64,000 nucleotides of DNA from Siphonodentalium dalli. Lineage: Eukaryota > Mollusca > Scaphopoda > Gadilida > Siphonodentaliidae. The stretch is from assembly GCA_032622095.1 (NCBI GenBank), contig CP136066.1, positions 151,170,224 to 151,234,223 of the forward strand. The letters are read 5' to 3'. The position numbers were made by a program, and so were the translations under genes. The notes under the pieces are model-generated. The model saw only the letters and a program-made list of their open reading frames with translations, had not been told where the DNA came from and searched no databases. Below are positions 26,501-41,189 of this stretch, one piece after another. Position 1 is the first letter of the stretch. Each line of letters starts with the position of its first letter.

Positions 26501-29500
26501 GCCTAAATCGGGGTCAACATAATTTAGAGAGCGTTTCGTATTTACAGAAAACGATAGATGGTGCCATCTGGCGTATGGTGATCGGTGCGATTTGAAACTT
26601 CTCCAAACTACTAGATATGACCGTTACATGTATTTTTGAAAATTTTGATATCATCGGTTAATTCTTTTTGGCTACAGTTGTGATCTAAATTTAACACTGA
26701 GCCCTATGGAGATTCTAGTACTTTGGATAAATTGCGCAACTTTACGTATGATGATATGCACGTACTGATATTCCTAAAAAATACTAAGTATGAAACACAG
26801 ACGTAGTTTTAAAAAGAATGGATGTGATCAGATGATTCTTGCTGGCTACAGTTGCGATCAAAATTTAACATTTAACCCTATGGAGAATTTCGTGTTATGC
26901 TCAAACATTGATTGTAATATCACTTATTGGCAATCGTGCGCAACTATATATGAAGTTTAACACTCGTGTTTGACCCACAGTAACTATCCGTGATTTAATA
27001 GTAGCAAGAGTTACTTTTGGCCAACTTCAGTACAGTGACTGAAACCCAACATTCACCATCAATATTCTGACCACAGTTAATCTCCACGCTTGGTGTATAG
27101 TTGTGAAAATCAAGTAAATTCGAATTTCCAATAAATTAGAGCTTAATGAGTAAAATAAATATCAACCATAGTTGCATTTTCCTGCAAATTCCGAGTAGGT
27201 GCTTAGTAACCGTTACTAAGGAGCTATCGGGACCGGCGACAAAGTCTCCCGATCTTATAATGATCAGTGGCCTATGCAGAACATGGCTGCATAGTTTTAG
27301 ACATGCATGTGCCCAACTTTGAACAAAACCAGCACCATGTGATTAGACACTGACTAAATTAAGGCAATACCAATGACTGATTAGTACACCATCGTGGTAT
27401 TTGATTAGCAACCGTTTCTAGCCTTAAATAAGACATCTGGTTCACTTTGACGACCAGGTATATCTCAAATTTCACATTTGAGTATTAACTGCATCGGATA
27501 AACCCGACCAGGAATGATAGAACAACCATCTATATAAGCCCAGCAATATTTAGCAATACATATGGACATGATAACATTGTTATTGTTATATGGCTAAACA
27601 TATCATTGGCATAGATGAGTTGTTGTAGTTGTTACATTGATGCTGGTCGGGTTTCTCCAAATTTAATACTAAAACAGAATGATCCATAAGCTATGGTGGC
27701 TGGTTTAGGACATGGGAATTTTTTTTTATTTTGTGGCCACAAAATAACTATTTTGTGGCCACGAAATACTAATTCGTGGCCACGAAATAACTAATTTGGT
27801 AGCCACGAAATAACTAATTTGTGGCCACAAAATAACTAATTCGTGGTCACGAAATAAATGATTGACCTTTGCATATATCCAGATACATTTACGGTATGGT
27901 TACACTAAGTTGATGTTTTAGAAACAATGCATACGATCGCAAAGAAGCTACTATAAACAACCTTATGGTGTGGGACGCGGGCTCTATGGGGTTAGGAACG
28001 TCCGATATAAACTAGCCCAGAGAGAATGGGAAAACACGGGTCAGGTGGCTCCAAGACAAACTGAATATTCATTAGTTTTTACCACAAGGAATCGAATGAG
28101 AATGACATTTATCTCGGCATATTGGCCAATTTAAGTCAAATAAGGGGTTTTGTAGGGTGGGCCCAAAACAAACTTATAAATTTCACTCCTTTCAACCATA
28201 CCCGATCCAAAATGGTCGCCGCTCAGAAGGGGTCAAAGAGGTACACATTATTTCTCGGTCACTTGAACGATATAGATCAAATAAAGGGTGTTGTACCGTG
28301 GCTCGCAAAGCAAGCTAAATTTTCACACCGTCAGCCCATGCACTCTAGCGAAAATGATAACTGATCAGAGGGGTCCATATATGGTACAGTGTGTTGTAGG
28401 GTGACCCCTGAGACAAACTAAATATTCACCCGCTTTCACCATCCCCGATCCAAAATGGCCACCCCAGATGGGTTCAAATATGGCACCTCTACAATTTCTC
28501 GGCCCCTTATCCGTTTGATGTGGTATAAATTGGTGCTGTAGGGTGGCCCCAAGATATACTGAATGTCGTGGTACCTATTTAACCCACCCCCACCCCCTCC
28601 AGGACGGCGGCAACTTTGGATCGGGTTGGTGAAAGGGGTGATTACTTAATTTGTTTTACTGACCACCCTACAACACCATTTATCTCAAATCGCCGTGGCT
28701 CATGCCAAGATGGTGGACAACTACAACCAGATCATCTCTATCCGCTTCCATTACAACAATGGGACTGACGATCGTATATCACAATTAGTTATTTCGTGGC
28801 CACGAATTAGTTATTTCGTGGCCACGAATTAGTATTTCGTGGTCACGAAATAAAAAATATATTCCCATGTCCTAAAAGTTTTGACTGACACTTACATAAA
28901 TATGACTCGCATATTTGTTAGCACACAACTCCGTATTATGCGGTACTTCGTCCTGGCAATAAACATTAATTTTGTCAATTGATGAAAAAACACCATCAAT
29001 CAATTTTACAACAATATCCTGAAACTTTAGTCTTGATACACTTTACATTTGTAGAATAGTGGACATTATCACTGAAGCACGTGATTGTGATGTATATGAT
29101 TGATGTGAACCACATTTTTTATCAACTACTGTATCTGGTGGCCTGACTATATTGCAAGTTAATTTTGTAAAATCACATGTAGTTATGATAGATTACATGT
29201 AAGAGCCATACATATATGATCAGGGGGGGGTCTGCAAAAAAATTCTGTATATAGGGCCGGGGTGGGTGGGTGGTCCGGAGGCGGAAAAAATGGTGCTTGT
29301 AATTTTTTTCCAAAATGGATTTTTTCAAACAATTTACAAGTACTGACCATGTAATGTCGTTTGTAAGCATGTTAGTACCATGCTTGTTGGTATAGGGCTA
29401 TATAGGCAGCTACAGTGACTCTTTAGCCTCAGATTTAGCAACATTCTGGATTTCACAGTATCCCGGACCACTTCACAGTGGACCACCGTATTAACGTTCA

Positions 29501-32500
29501 GGAAACTTATGATCAACGGAAGAAATATTTAGTAACAAAATTAATATATTATCTGAATAAAAGTAATAAAACAAAAAAACTGTATCACTAAATGGATACT
29601 ACATGGTGAATACTCAATGATGACTACTAGTAGATATCATTAACCTGATTGTTGCATAACATGAAATTGAAAAGGGTATCTCTTAAATTTCTAATGTCTG
29701 AAATACTGTCTTGTTCTGGCATGTAATCAAATTCATTCCTTCTGGTTATTTCTCATCTTGAATGATTGCAAGTAACGTTAATTTGCAACAATTATCCAAA
29801 TAAAACTGAATTGGTTATGATGAATGGCATTACTGTTTACTGCTCAGACAATCCCAAATGAAGGTGACGCTATTCTCATTGAATTTCCGAACTTTATCTT
29901 GGAGCTTTTCTGCTCAACAAGACTAAACTAAAATAATAATTGTATACTGTTATCACTTACAAATAGATGAACTGAAATAATGTGATGCATTCAGATGCAT
30001 TGAGAAATGACATTCAATTCTTCATTCTGGTCTATCGCCATACCAAACCACATCAAAATTCGACAAATAAACTGAACTAATGTGATGCATTCAGATGCAT
30101 TGAGAAATGACAACCGACACTTAACTTATATTGCAAAAACTTTGTATGGACTGAATTTCATAAAGTCCAACAAGGCCTATAACTCTGGTAGGCATTGGTG
30201 GTCACAACCCGCGATATTATGCATATTCGTCCCCCATTTCTGGTCCGTCACCATGCCATAGGTCATCAAATATGACAACTGACTCTTGAGTTAAAATTCA
30301 AAATGTTTGTACGGACAGACGGCTCGAGACGTCAACTATATATCCGCCGACTAATATCGGGCAGTATAATAACCATATATCTATGTGTATACATAACCAA
30401 ACGAGAGGCCGATCACGATCGGCAGATGTTTAACCCATACCTTGGCGACAGCGATGAGCTATTTTCATATATCCTTACCCCATCCTTTTCATGAGTGCAA
30501 AACTTTAAACAATTCACACCTTACTATTAATTCACAAGTGAAATCACACTTATTGGGCACCTTGCTCACATTAACACAATGTTAACAGACGTGGCTTTGA
30601 TTTCAACCTATTAGTGACTCCAACACAGATACATGTATGTCTTATAGAGTTATAAGTCTAATTAAGCTCAATCCATAGTCGGAGAGAAGCACCATAGCTG
30701 TTAAATATCAAATAGTTAAGAAATTAGGTAGATAAACATCATAGCAACTCAATTTATCTATTTATTACATTGGAACATGAGACATTACATATTGTGTGGG
30801 TTTTTTATTATCATTGCTATTTTTTTGTTTATAATATCTTGTGTCAGCTGCATATTAAAAATTCATAGCAACCTATTAATATTTCACCACTAAAAAACAA
30901 TCAATACCTGATCAACTATAGAAGTGAGGGATGTATAGACCTGGATATAAAATATGATTGGATATAAATGTTAATTTTCTTGTAAGTTGATCATTAGAAA
31001 GATATGTTTGTGAACAGTTTAAATATAATTAAAGTTAAGGTTAATATTATCACAACCATTCGATCGATACCAAAATCTATACAGGTGAAGAATGTGTCAT
31101 GATTATCACAGATGTGATTATTTATAGAGTAATCATGCAAAAAATATTTAGCTATCACATTGTGTAAACAGGATTGGTGAAGGATGTTAATATATTTAAG
31201 CAAATAAACCAAATGACCCTCACTATGCAGGTTAGAGGTGTGTTATCATAAACTGTGCCAGAACTATAAACATAATCAATGGAAATATTTGAGTTATCAA
31301 ATTGGATAGTAAGGGGTTAATCTTACCCAAACTAATGAACTGATAAACACAGAGTAGTCAACAAAAAGCATGTCATTGGATTTAGAAACCCATACAATAA
31401 GTCAGTCTCAAGAATCCCAGCACTGTTAATATTATCCTGTAGCCCAAATGCAATTGAGGGAATTTCAAAATAAGACATATCCTCTAATGATGAATTTCAA
31501 TTGGTCATTTCTTGAAACACTGACTGAACCTGGCTCAAAGTTAAAGTGATAATTTAATATATGTCTATCAGATAATATGAGTCAATCGAATGGGTTAATT
31601 TTAATCCCAAATCCATGCAAATTAAAAGTGGATCACCATCAACATGTACATAGAATAGGAGAATGATCAAATAAAAAAAATCAGAAGACCATATGATGTG
31701 TGCAGAGGGTTAATCATTTTCAATGACATCATATGATGGAACTAAGGAATGCTGTATTAATTATTTTCTAAGTTATAACAACAGTGTCTCTGTAAACAAT
31801 AATGCCATGAACTGCATGGTTTCAACAGAGAACAGAACTGGAATAAAGAGTCTAACATCAATCAAAGTTTGACAGATGTTTATATTAAGTCTGCAGCCCC
31901 CAGTGGAACTATCAGGTCACTGTGTACAAAGCAATAAATTATCTCCTTCCAATAACACAGGTGTGTGTTGTGTCTTGTTCTATTCAAATTTAATAGTGCA
32001 TGGAAAAGATGTATGAATTATAAAGGGCCATAACTCTGTTAATATATACCGCATCAAACCCATATTCGCACTTGATCTGTATTTAGGGGTCAGAAATTCA
32101 TATACCAAAATTGGTGTCGATCAGATGAAAAATGTTTGAGTCATCCTGGCTTGGATGAATTCTATATAAAAACAAGAGTGGAAAGGGTTAACTAAACAAT
32201 ACCAAAATCCATACAGATGAAGAACGTGCTAAGAAAGACCTAGGTAAGAAATATGAGGCAGATCAGAAGAAAATTGTTTGACTTTGATACATCGGATAGC
32301 ATTTGTGAGCAGGGTTAATTATGTTCTAAACCGATCAACCAATCGATACCAAAAACTATACAGGTGAGCCATGTGTCATCATAAACCTGCATATAAAATA
32401 TGAACACAATGGGTAAAAAAATACATGAGTTATGGCATCAGATAGAATATGACCAGGTATGGATGGAAAGTGTTAATCATTTCTAAACCGATCAACCGAT

Positions 32501-35500
32501 CGATACCAAAAACTATACAGGTGAGGGGTGTGTCATCATAAACATGCACATAAAATTTGAACATGATCCGATAAAAACTACTCAAGTAATCGAATCGGAT
32601 AGCAAGTGTCTACGGACAGACGGACAGACAGACAGACGGACGGACGTACCAACAAATGGGTAGATATGTGGCTTCGACCTATGTGGCTAGAAATGGTAAT
32701 GTGGCTTTAGTTTTTATGTGGCTTCTCAAGTAGCCATAAAATTTTAAGTAGCTATCAAGTAGTAGATAGTGATAAAACTCCAGATTATGGATTCATAACA
32801 TGTTGGAATTATAGCAGAAGAAGCTGATTAAAACTCAAAAACTTGCTCACAGCAACTGGGACAGTGGAATAGGAGAAACTGACAGGTCCGTGATTGGGTG
32901 GCTAGCCACATAAATGTCTTGTCAGTGTCCGACATCTCCTATTGACGGGTAATGGATGTCTAAATCGATGGACTTTTTTTTCTCCAAATTTTGAGTGACT
33001 ACAAAATTAAATAAGCTGATTAGGCCAAATAGATCATTTTAGAACGTCCATCTGAAAGCTGTTACGTGGCTAGCCACGCAACGGAAGTTATGCACATAAA
33101 TATCCATTTTACACAATCTTAGCCACATAAGTAGTCATTAGTAAACACGGACGGACAGACAGACGGACAGACGGACGGACGAACGACGGATGGTTGATCC
33201 GGACGTCGGCATTATGTGTACCATACATGGTATGGGTACACATAAAAACAATTCCCCTCCCACCCCATCCCGTTGGATAAGACTAAAGAGTTCTTTGATC
33301 ATGCATATATAATTGTGGAACCCCTGACCTGTTTACCACTATTTACACTGGCCAGTGTTCTCTGTCAGACACAACACACTCGATATATTAAGGCTATAAT
33401 GGGGTCTAGGGCAATTTGTGACATATATGTACCTGCAACAGCCTACAATGCTTAATTAATATTGTTGTTAGATACTGAAAACACCATGCAGGAAACACAT
33501 GGAAATACAGTATATTTTTCGTTTTTCTGTTTACCAATTAGTAAGGCAGTTAACACAGTTATCGAAGAACGGCTAAAAAAAAACCTCTGAAATTTTGATA
33601 AAAACATGAGAAACGGGGGGTGGGTCCCAAAAATTTTGGAGGAATTTTTTTTTTTTTGTTGCAAAAATGGGGTGGTGGGTCCCTAGGTTGGAAAAAAACT
33701 TTTTGGGCCCTATATGTGCAATTTTTTTCCAGACCCCCCCTGATATTATAGCCATCAAGTTCCACCACTGTGAACATTTGAGTAAATTGTCAAACTATCT
33801 ATATGGTTCAACGTTAAATTTTGATCGCAACTGTAGTACTGTACCCGCAGAGACTTATCTGACGATACCAATATTCTCACAATAACATTTCAGAGTCATA
33901 CTTGATATATGTGCATAATTTGAACTCGCACAATTCATGATAAGGCTAATCGTGTTAGTTATATTTTTTATAACCAGGAAACGCTCTCTATAGGGTACAA
34001 CGTTAGTTTTGTTCGCAACTGTAGTACTGCACCCGCGGAGACTTATCTGACGACACCATTCTCAAAATACATTTCAGAGTCATACTTGACATATGTGCAT
34101 AATTTAAACTCGCACAATTCATGAAAAGGCTAATCGTGTTAGTTAATATCTGTATAATCAGGAAACGCTCTTTAAATTTTTTAAACCGTCCAAACAATTT
34201 GTTTCCACTAAAATGTCAGACTGGAAACAAGTAGACTCTGAAATTAGACTGCCATGTTTGATACTTTTGTTAATTTCAACTCGAACAGTCCACCAGCAAG
34301 TTAGTTATGAGGATTAATATTTGTATAATAAGCAAACGCTCTTTAAATTCTTAAAAACAGTCCAAAAACACTTTTTTCCAATAAAATTTCAACTGGACAC
34401 AGGTAAACTCTGAAAATAGACACGCTATTGATAAATAAACCGTTCGCATGTCGTCTTAGACAATCCGAAATGGCGAGACCATTGTTTTCGACCAAAGGAA
34501 TCTGACTTGTGAAATCAGCGAGGGTGGGGGTAGGGTTAGCTTTTCTGCGATATCTTTACCAAAAATCGATGTATCGAAGGTTTAGTTTGTGGCATATGAT
34601 CAAGATATACTTGTAGATTGTTCATGTTCGTCTATATGTGATGTAGCCTCATTTTAAGAATATACAATACCTTAATATTTGGGAAAGAAAATTGAAAATG
34701 CAGTCAATTCATCTGATGATATTATGACACTATTCCTTATTAAGATATGTAATTAAGTAATGTGTGGCAAGACCTCCCCATGTTTTTCGATTTCCAAGAA
34801 CAAAGAAAGCCACTTACCGAACTTGCTATGCGTAATAGCATGTTTTTATTACCAGGTGGACGGGAACAAAATAGAGGGGTACACAAACAAAAGCCTCACA
34901 CAAACCTGTTTCCACTAAAATATCAAGCTGGAAACAGGTAGATTCTGAAATAGACACACTGGTGGTGTAGAAACTGTTCTCATATCGCTTTTTAACATTC
35001 CGAAAATGCGCGACCATTTTTTTCGACATAAGGAATCCGACTACTTTGTCAGAGTAATAATACTTGATTTATTCATTTAGGAAAAGAATCATGTCAACGG
35101 AAACCCAAGTTTGATGAACATATGCATGTTATTGTTGCATTGTATGAAACCTACCAACTGGAGAGTATAATCCACAATGTACATCTAAATTCAACTAGGG
35201 CAGCTAATTTCAGCTATTGTAGCTGAATTTTCACATTTTCTGGAACTGCTTGGCTCTGATTAGCCAAGTCAGGTTATGTTACCTCTGGAAAATGTGACTT
35301 CTATGATGTGTAGTAGAATTTGTAAGAAAAATGGATTTATTCACATATAACACATATGCATTTCAAGACAACAGTGCCGGTGTGCTACAACATCTCCCCC
35401 CCACCCCCCTGATCATCTTCCCCCCCGCCTGAATTTTCAATACCTTAACATCTATTGGCGAGATATGTGACTTAGAAAAACTATCATTGGTGGCAAGGAA

Positions 35501-36723
35501 GCATGTCTTTTCTTCGGCAGAGACATTATTGTTCAGATTTTTTTTGTTGAAAATCACCCAGTTTATCTCCCCCCCCCCCCCCCCCGCCTGAATTTTCCAT
35601 ACCTTAACATCTATTGGCGAGTTAGTCTCATTTTATCGTTCATTATCACTATGTGACTAAGAAAAACTATCATAGGTGACAAGGAAGCATGATTTTTCTG
35701 TAAAAAGAGACAATAATTATAGTTCGGAGAATTTTCATTGAAATTTACCTAGTTTATCTTCCCCCCTCCCCCCCCCCCCCCCCCCCGCCTGGATTTCCAT
35801 ACCTTAACATCTATTGGCGAGATAGTCTCATTTTATCATTCACTATGACTATGTGACTTAGAAAAACTATCATTGGTGGCAAGGAAGCATGTCTTTTCTT
35901 CGGCAGAGACATTATTGTTCAGATTTTTTTTTATTGAAAATCACCCAGTTTATCTCCCACCCCCCCCCCCCCCCCCCCCGCCTGAATTTCATTACCTTAA
36001 CAATCTATTGGCGAGATAGTCTCATTTTATCATTCACTATGACTATGTGACTTAGAAAAACTATCATTGGTGGCAAGGAAGCATGTCTTTTCTTCGGCAG
36101 AGACATTATTGTTCAGATTTGTTTTTATTGAAAATCACCCAGTTTATCTCCCCCCCCCCCCCCCCCCCGCCTGAATTTTTTTCCATACCTTAACTTCTAT
36201 TGGCGAGTTAGTCTCATGTTATTGTTCACTATCACTATGTGACTAAGAAAAACTATCATAGGTGACAAGGAAGCATGACAATAATTATAGTTCGGGAGAA
36301 TTTTCATTGGAATTTACCCAGTTTATCTCCCCCCCCCCCCCCCCGCCTGAATTTTCCATACCTTAACATCTATTGGCGAGATAGTCTCATTTTATCATTC
36401 ACTATGATTATGTGACTTAGAAAAACTATCATTAGGTGGCAAGGAAGCATGTCTTTACTTCGGCAGAGACATTATTGTTCAGATTTTTTTTTATTGAAAA
36501 TCACCCCAGTTTATCTCCTCCCCCCCCCCCCCCCCCCCCCCCCCCCCGCCTGAATTTTCCATACCTTAACATCTATTGGCGAGATAATCTCATTTTATCA
36601 TTCACTATGACTATGTGACTTAGAAAAAACTATCATAGGTGACAAGGAAGCATGATTTTTCTGTAAAAGAGACAATAATTATAGTTCGGAGAATTTTCAT
36701 TGGAATTTACCTAGTTTATCTCC

Positions 36724-36767
<44 letters not shown>

Positions 36768-37467
36768 CCTCCGCCAGAATTTTCATTACCTTAACATCTA
36801 TTGGCGAGATAGTCTCATTTTATCATTCACTATGATTATGTGACTTAGAAAAACTATCATTAGGTGGCAAGGAAGCATGTCTTTTCTTCGGCAGAGACAT
36901 TATTGTTCAGATTTTTTTTTTATTGAAAATCACCCAGTTTATCTCCCCCCCCCCGCCTGAATTTTCCATACCTTAACATCTATTGGCGAGATAGTCTCAA
37001 GGAAGCATGTCTTTTCTTCGGCAGAGACATTATTGTTCAGATTTTTTTTTTATTGAAAATCACCCAGTTTATCTCCCCCCCCCCCCCCCCCCCCCCGCCT
37101 GAATTTTCCATACCTTAACATCTATTGGCGAGATAGTCTCATTTTATCATTCACTATGACTATGTGACTTAGAAAAAACTATCATTGGTGGCAAGGAAGC
37201 ATGTCTTTTCTTCGGCAGAGACATTATTGTTCAGATTTTTTTTATTGAAAATCACCCAGTTTATCTCCCCCCCCCCCCCCCCCCCCCCCCCCCGCCTGAA
37301 TTTTCCATACCTTAACATCTATTGGCGAGTTAGTCTCATTTTATCGTTCACTATCACTATGTGACTAAGAAAAACTATCATAGGTGACAAGGAAGCATGA
37401 TTTTTCTGTAAAAGAGACAATAATTATAGTTCGGACCGAATTTTCATTGGAATTTAACTAGTTTATC

Positions 37468-37506
<39 letters not shown>

Positions 37507-38656
37507 CCTGGATTTTCCATACCTTAACATCTATTGGCGAGATAGTCTCATTTTATCATTCACTATGACTATGTGACTTAGAAAAACTATCATTGGTGGC
37601 AAGGAAGCATGTCTTTTCTTCGGCAGAGACATTATTGTTCAGATTTTTTTATTATTGAAAATCACCCAGTTTATCTCCCCCCCCCCCCCCCCCCCCCCCC
37701 CCCCGCCTGGATTTTCCATACCTTAACATCTATTGCAGAGATTGTCTCATTTTATCATTCACTATGACTATGTGACTTAGAAAAACTATCATTGGTGGCA
37801 AGAAAGCATGTCTTTTCTTCGGCAGAGACATTATTGTTCAGATTTTTTTTTTATTGAAAATCACCCAGTTTATCCCCCCCCCCCCCCCCCCGCCTGAATT
37901 TCCATACCTTAACATCTATTGGCGAGATAGTCTCATTTTATCATTCACTATGACTATGTGACTTAGAAAAACTATCATTGGTGGCAAGGAAGCATGTCTT
38001 TTCTTCGGCAGAGACATTATTGTTCAGATTTTTTTTTATTGAAAATCACCCAGTTTATCTCTCCCCCCCCCCCCCCCCCCCCCCCCCCCGCCTGAATTTT
38101 CCATACCTTAACATCTATTGGCGAGTTAGTCTCATTTTATCGTTCACTCTCACTGTGTGACTAAGAAAAACTATCATAGGTGACAAGGAAGCATGATTTT
38201 TCTGTAAAAGAGACAATAATTATAGTTCGCGAGAATTTCATTGGAATTTAACTAGTTTATCTCCCCCCTCCCCCCCCCCCCCCCCGCCTGGATTTTCCAT
38301 ACCTTAACATCTATTGGCGAGATAGTCTCATTTTATCATTCACTATGACTATGTGACTTAGAAAAACTATCATAGGTGACAAGGAAGCATGATTTTTCTG
38401 TAAAAGAGACAATAATTATAGTTCGGAGAATTTTCATTGGAATTTAACTAGTTTATCTCCCCCACCCCCCCCCCCCCCCCCCCCCCCCCGCCTGGATTTT
38501 CATACCTTAACATCTATTGGCGAGATAGTCTCATTTTATCATTCACTATGACTATGTGACTTAGAAAAACTATCTTGGTGGCAAGGAAGCATGTCTTTTC
38601 TTCGGCAGAGACATTATTGTTCAGATTTTTTTTTATTGAAAATCACCCAGTTTATC

Positions 38657-38695
<39 letters not shown>

Positions 38696-41147
38696 CCTGA
38701 ATTTTCCATACCTTAACATCTATTGGCGAGATAGTCTCAAGGAAGCATGTCTTTTCTTCGGCAGAGACATTATTGTTCAGATTTTTTTTTATTGAAAATC
38801 ACCCAGTTTATCTCCCCCCCCCCCCCCGCCTGAATTTTCCATACCTTAACATCTATTGGCGAGATAGTCTCATTTTATCATTCACTATGACTATGTGACT
38901 TAGAAAAACTATCATTGGTGGCAAGGAAGCATGTCTTTTCTTCGGCAGAGACATTATTGTTCAGATTTTTTTTATTGAAAAATCACCCAGTTTATCTCCC
39001 CCCCCCCCCCCCCCCGCCTGAATTTTCCATACCTTAACATCTATTGGCGAGTTAGTCTCATTTTATCGTTCACTATCACTATGTGACTAAGAAAAACTAT
39101 CATAGGTGACAAGGAAGCATGATTTTTCTGTAAAAGAGACAAATAATTATAGTTCGCGAGAATTTTCATTGGAATTTAACTAGTTTATTCTCCCCCCTCC
39201 CCCCCCCCCCCCCCCCGCCTGGATTTTCCATACCTTAACATCTATTGGCGAGATAGTCTCATTTTATCATTCACTATGACTATGTGACTTAGAAAAACTA
39301 TCATTGGCGGCAAGGAAGCATGTCTTTTCTTCGGCAGAGACATTATTGTTCAGATTTTTTTTTATTGAAAATCACCCAGTTTATCTCCCCCCCCCCCCCC
39401 CCCCCCCCGCCTGAATTTTCCATACCTTAACATCTATTGACGAGATAGTCTCATTTTATCATTCACTATGACTATGTGACTTAGAAAAACTATCATAGGT
39501 GACAAGGAAGCATGATTTTTCTGTAAAAGAGACAATAATTATAGTTCGGAGAATTTTCATTTGGAATTTAACTAGTTTATCTCCCCCCACCCCCCCCCCC
39601 CCCCCCCCCCCCCGCCTGGATTTTCCATACCTTAACATCTATTGGCGAGATAGTCTCATTTTATCATTCACTGATGACTATGTGACTTAGAAAAACTATC
39701 ATTGGTGGCAAGGAAGCATGTCTTTCTTCGGCAGAGACATTATTGTTCAGATTTTTTTTATTGAAAATCACCCAGTTTATCTCCCCCCCCCCCCCCCCGC
39801 CTGAATTTTCCATACCTTAACATCTATTGACGAGATAGTCTTCATTTTATCATTCACTATGACTATGTGACTTAGAAAAACTATCATAGGTGACAAGGAA
39901 GCATGATTTTCTGTAAAAGAGACAATAATTATAGTTCGGAGAATTTTCATTGGAATTTAACTAGTTTATCTCCCCCCCACCCCCCCCCCCCCCCCCCCCC
40001 CCCCCGCCTGGATTTTTCCATACCTTAACATCTATTGGCGAGATAGTCTCATTTTATCATTCACTATGACTATGTGACNNNNNNNNNNNNNNNNNNNNNN
40101 NNNNNNNNNNNNNNNNNNNNNNNNNNNNNNNNNNNNNNNNNNNNNNNNNNNNNNNNNNNNNNNNNNNNNNNNNNNNNNACGAGCTCTTTCCATCAGTGTT
40201 TCACATTATTATAATCAATAAATTTGGGAAAGAATGATCAAGGAAATATGGGTTGATACAAACATCGGACCTTGACACTGAAAGGGTTAAGGAGTCAATT
40301 ATTTAGGGCATTACTGTATAGTGATTTTGTCATATATTGTTACACATCACTGTATTTCATCTGTTGTTATTTGCAATTAAAGCAAACTAAAGAAAACATA
40401 TATGCAAATCTGTCCTTATTGATCTGAATATCAACCCTTTATGTTCTAGGGAGCTGCCCATAATAGACATATACATAACATACATAACTGACATACGCCA
40501 ATTAGATTATGCCCCTCCAAATCACAAACTTGGTAAAATGTCACCGTGGAAAACAAGTTTGAAGTGACATTTCAATTTGGCAAGATAAACTAGGTTAATT
40601 CCAATGAAAATTCTCCGAACTATAATTATTGTCTCTTTTACAGAAAAATCATGCTTCCTTGTCACCTATGATAGTTTTTCTTAGTCACATAGTGATAGTG
40701 AACGATAAAATGAGACTAACTCGCCAATAGATGTTAAGGTATGGAAAATTCAGGCGGGGGGGGGGGGAAGATAAACTGGATGATTTTCAATAAAACAAAT
40801 CTGAACAATAATGTCTCTGCCGAAGAAAAGACATGCTTCCTTGCCACCAATGATAGTTTTTCTAAGTCACATAGTCATAGTGAATGATAAAATGAGACTA
40901 TCTCGCCAATAGATGTTAAGGTAATGAAAATTCAGGCGGGGGGGGGGGGGGGGGGGGGGGGGGGGGAGGAGGAGGAGATAAACTAGGTAAATTCCAATAA
41001 AAATTCTCCGAACTATAATTATTGTCTCTTTTACAGAAAAATCATGCTTCCTTGTCACCTATGATATTTTTTCTTAATCACATAGTGATAGTGAACGATA
41101 AAATGAGACTAACTCGCCAATAGATGTTAAGGTATGGAAAATTCAGG

Positions 41148-41189
<42 letters not shown>

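Noticed and set aside
36436-41058. Several 60-63 codon frames with proline or glycine runs
   Set aside because: They are translations of the poly-C satellite monomers, repeated with each unit.
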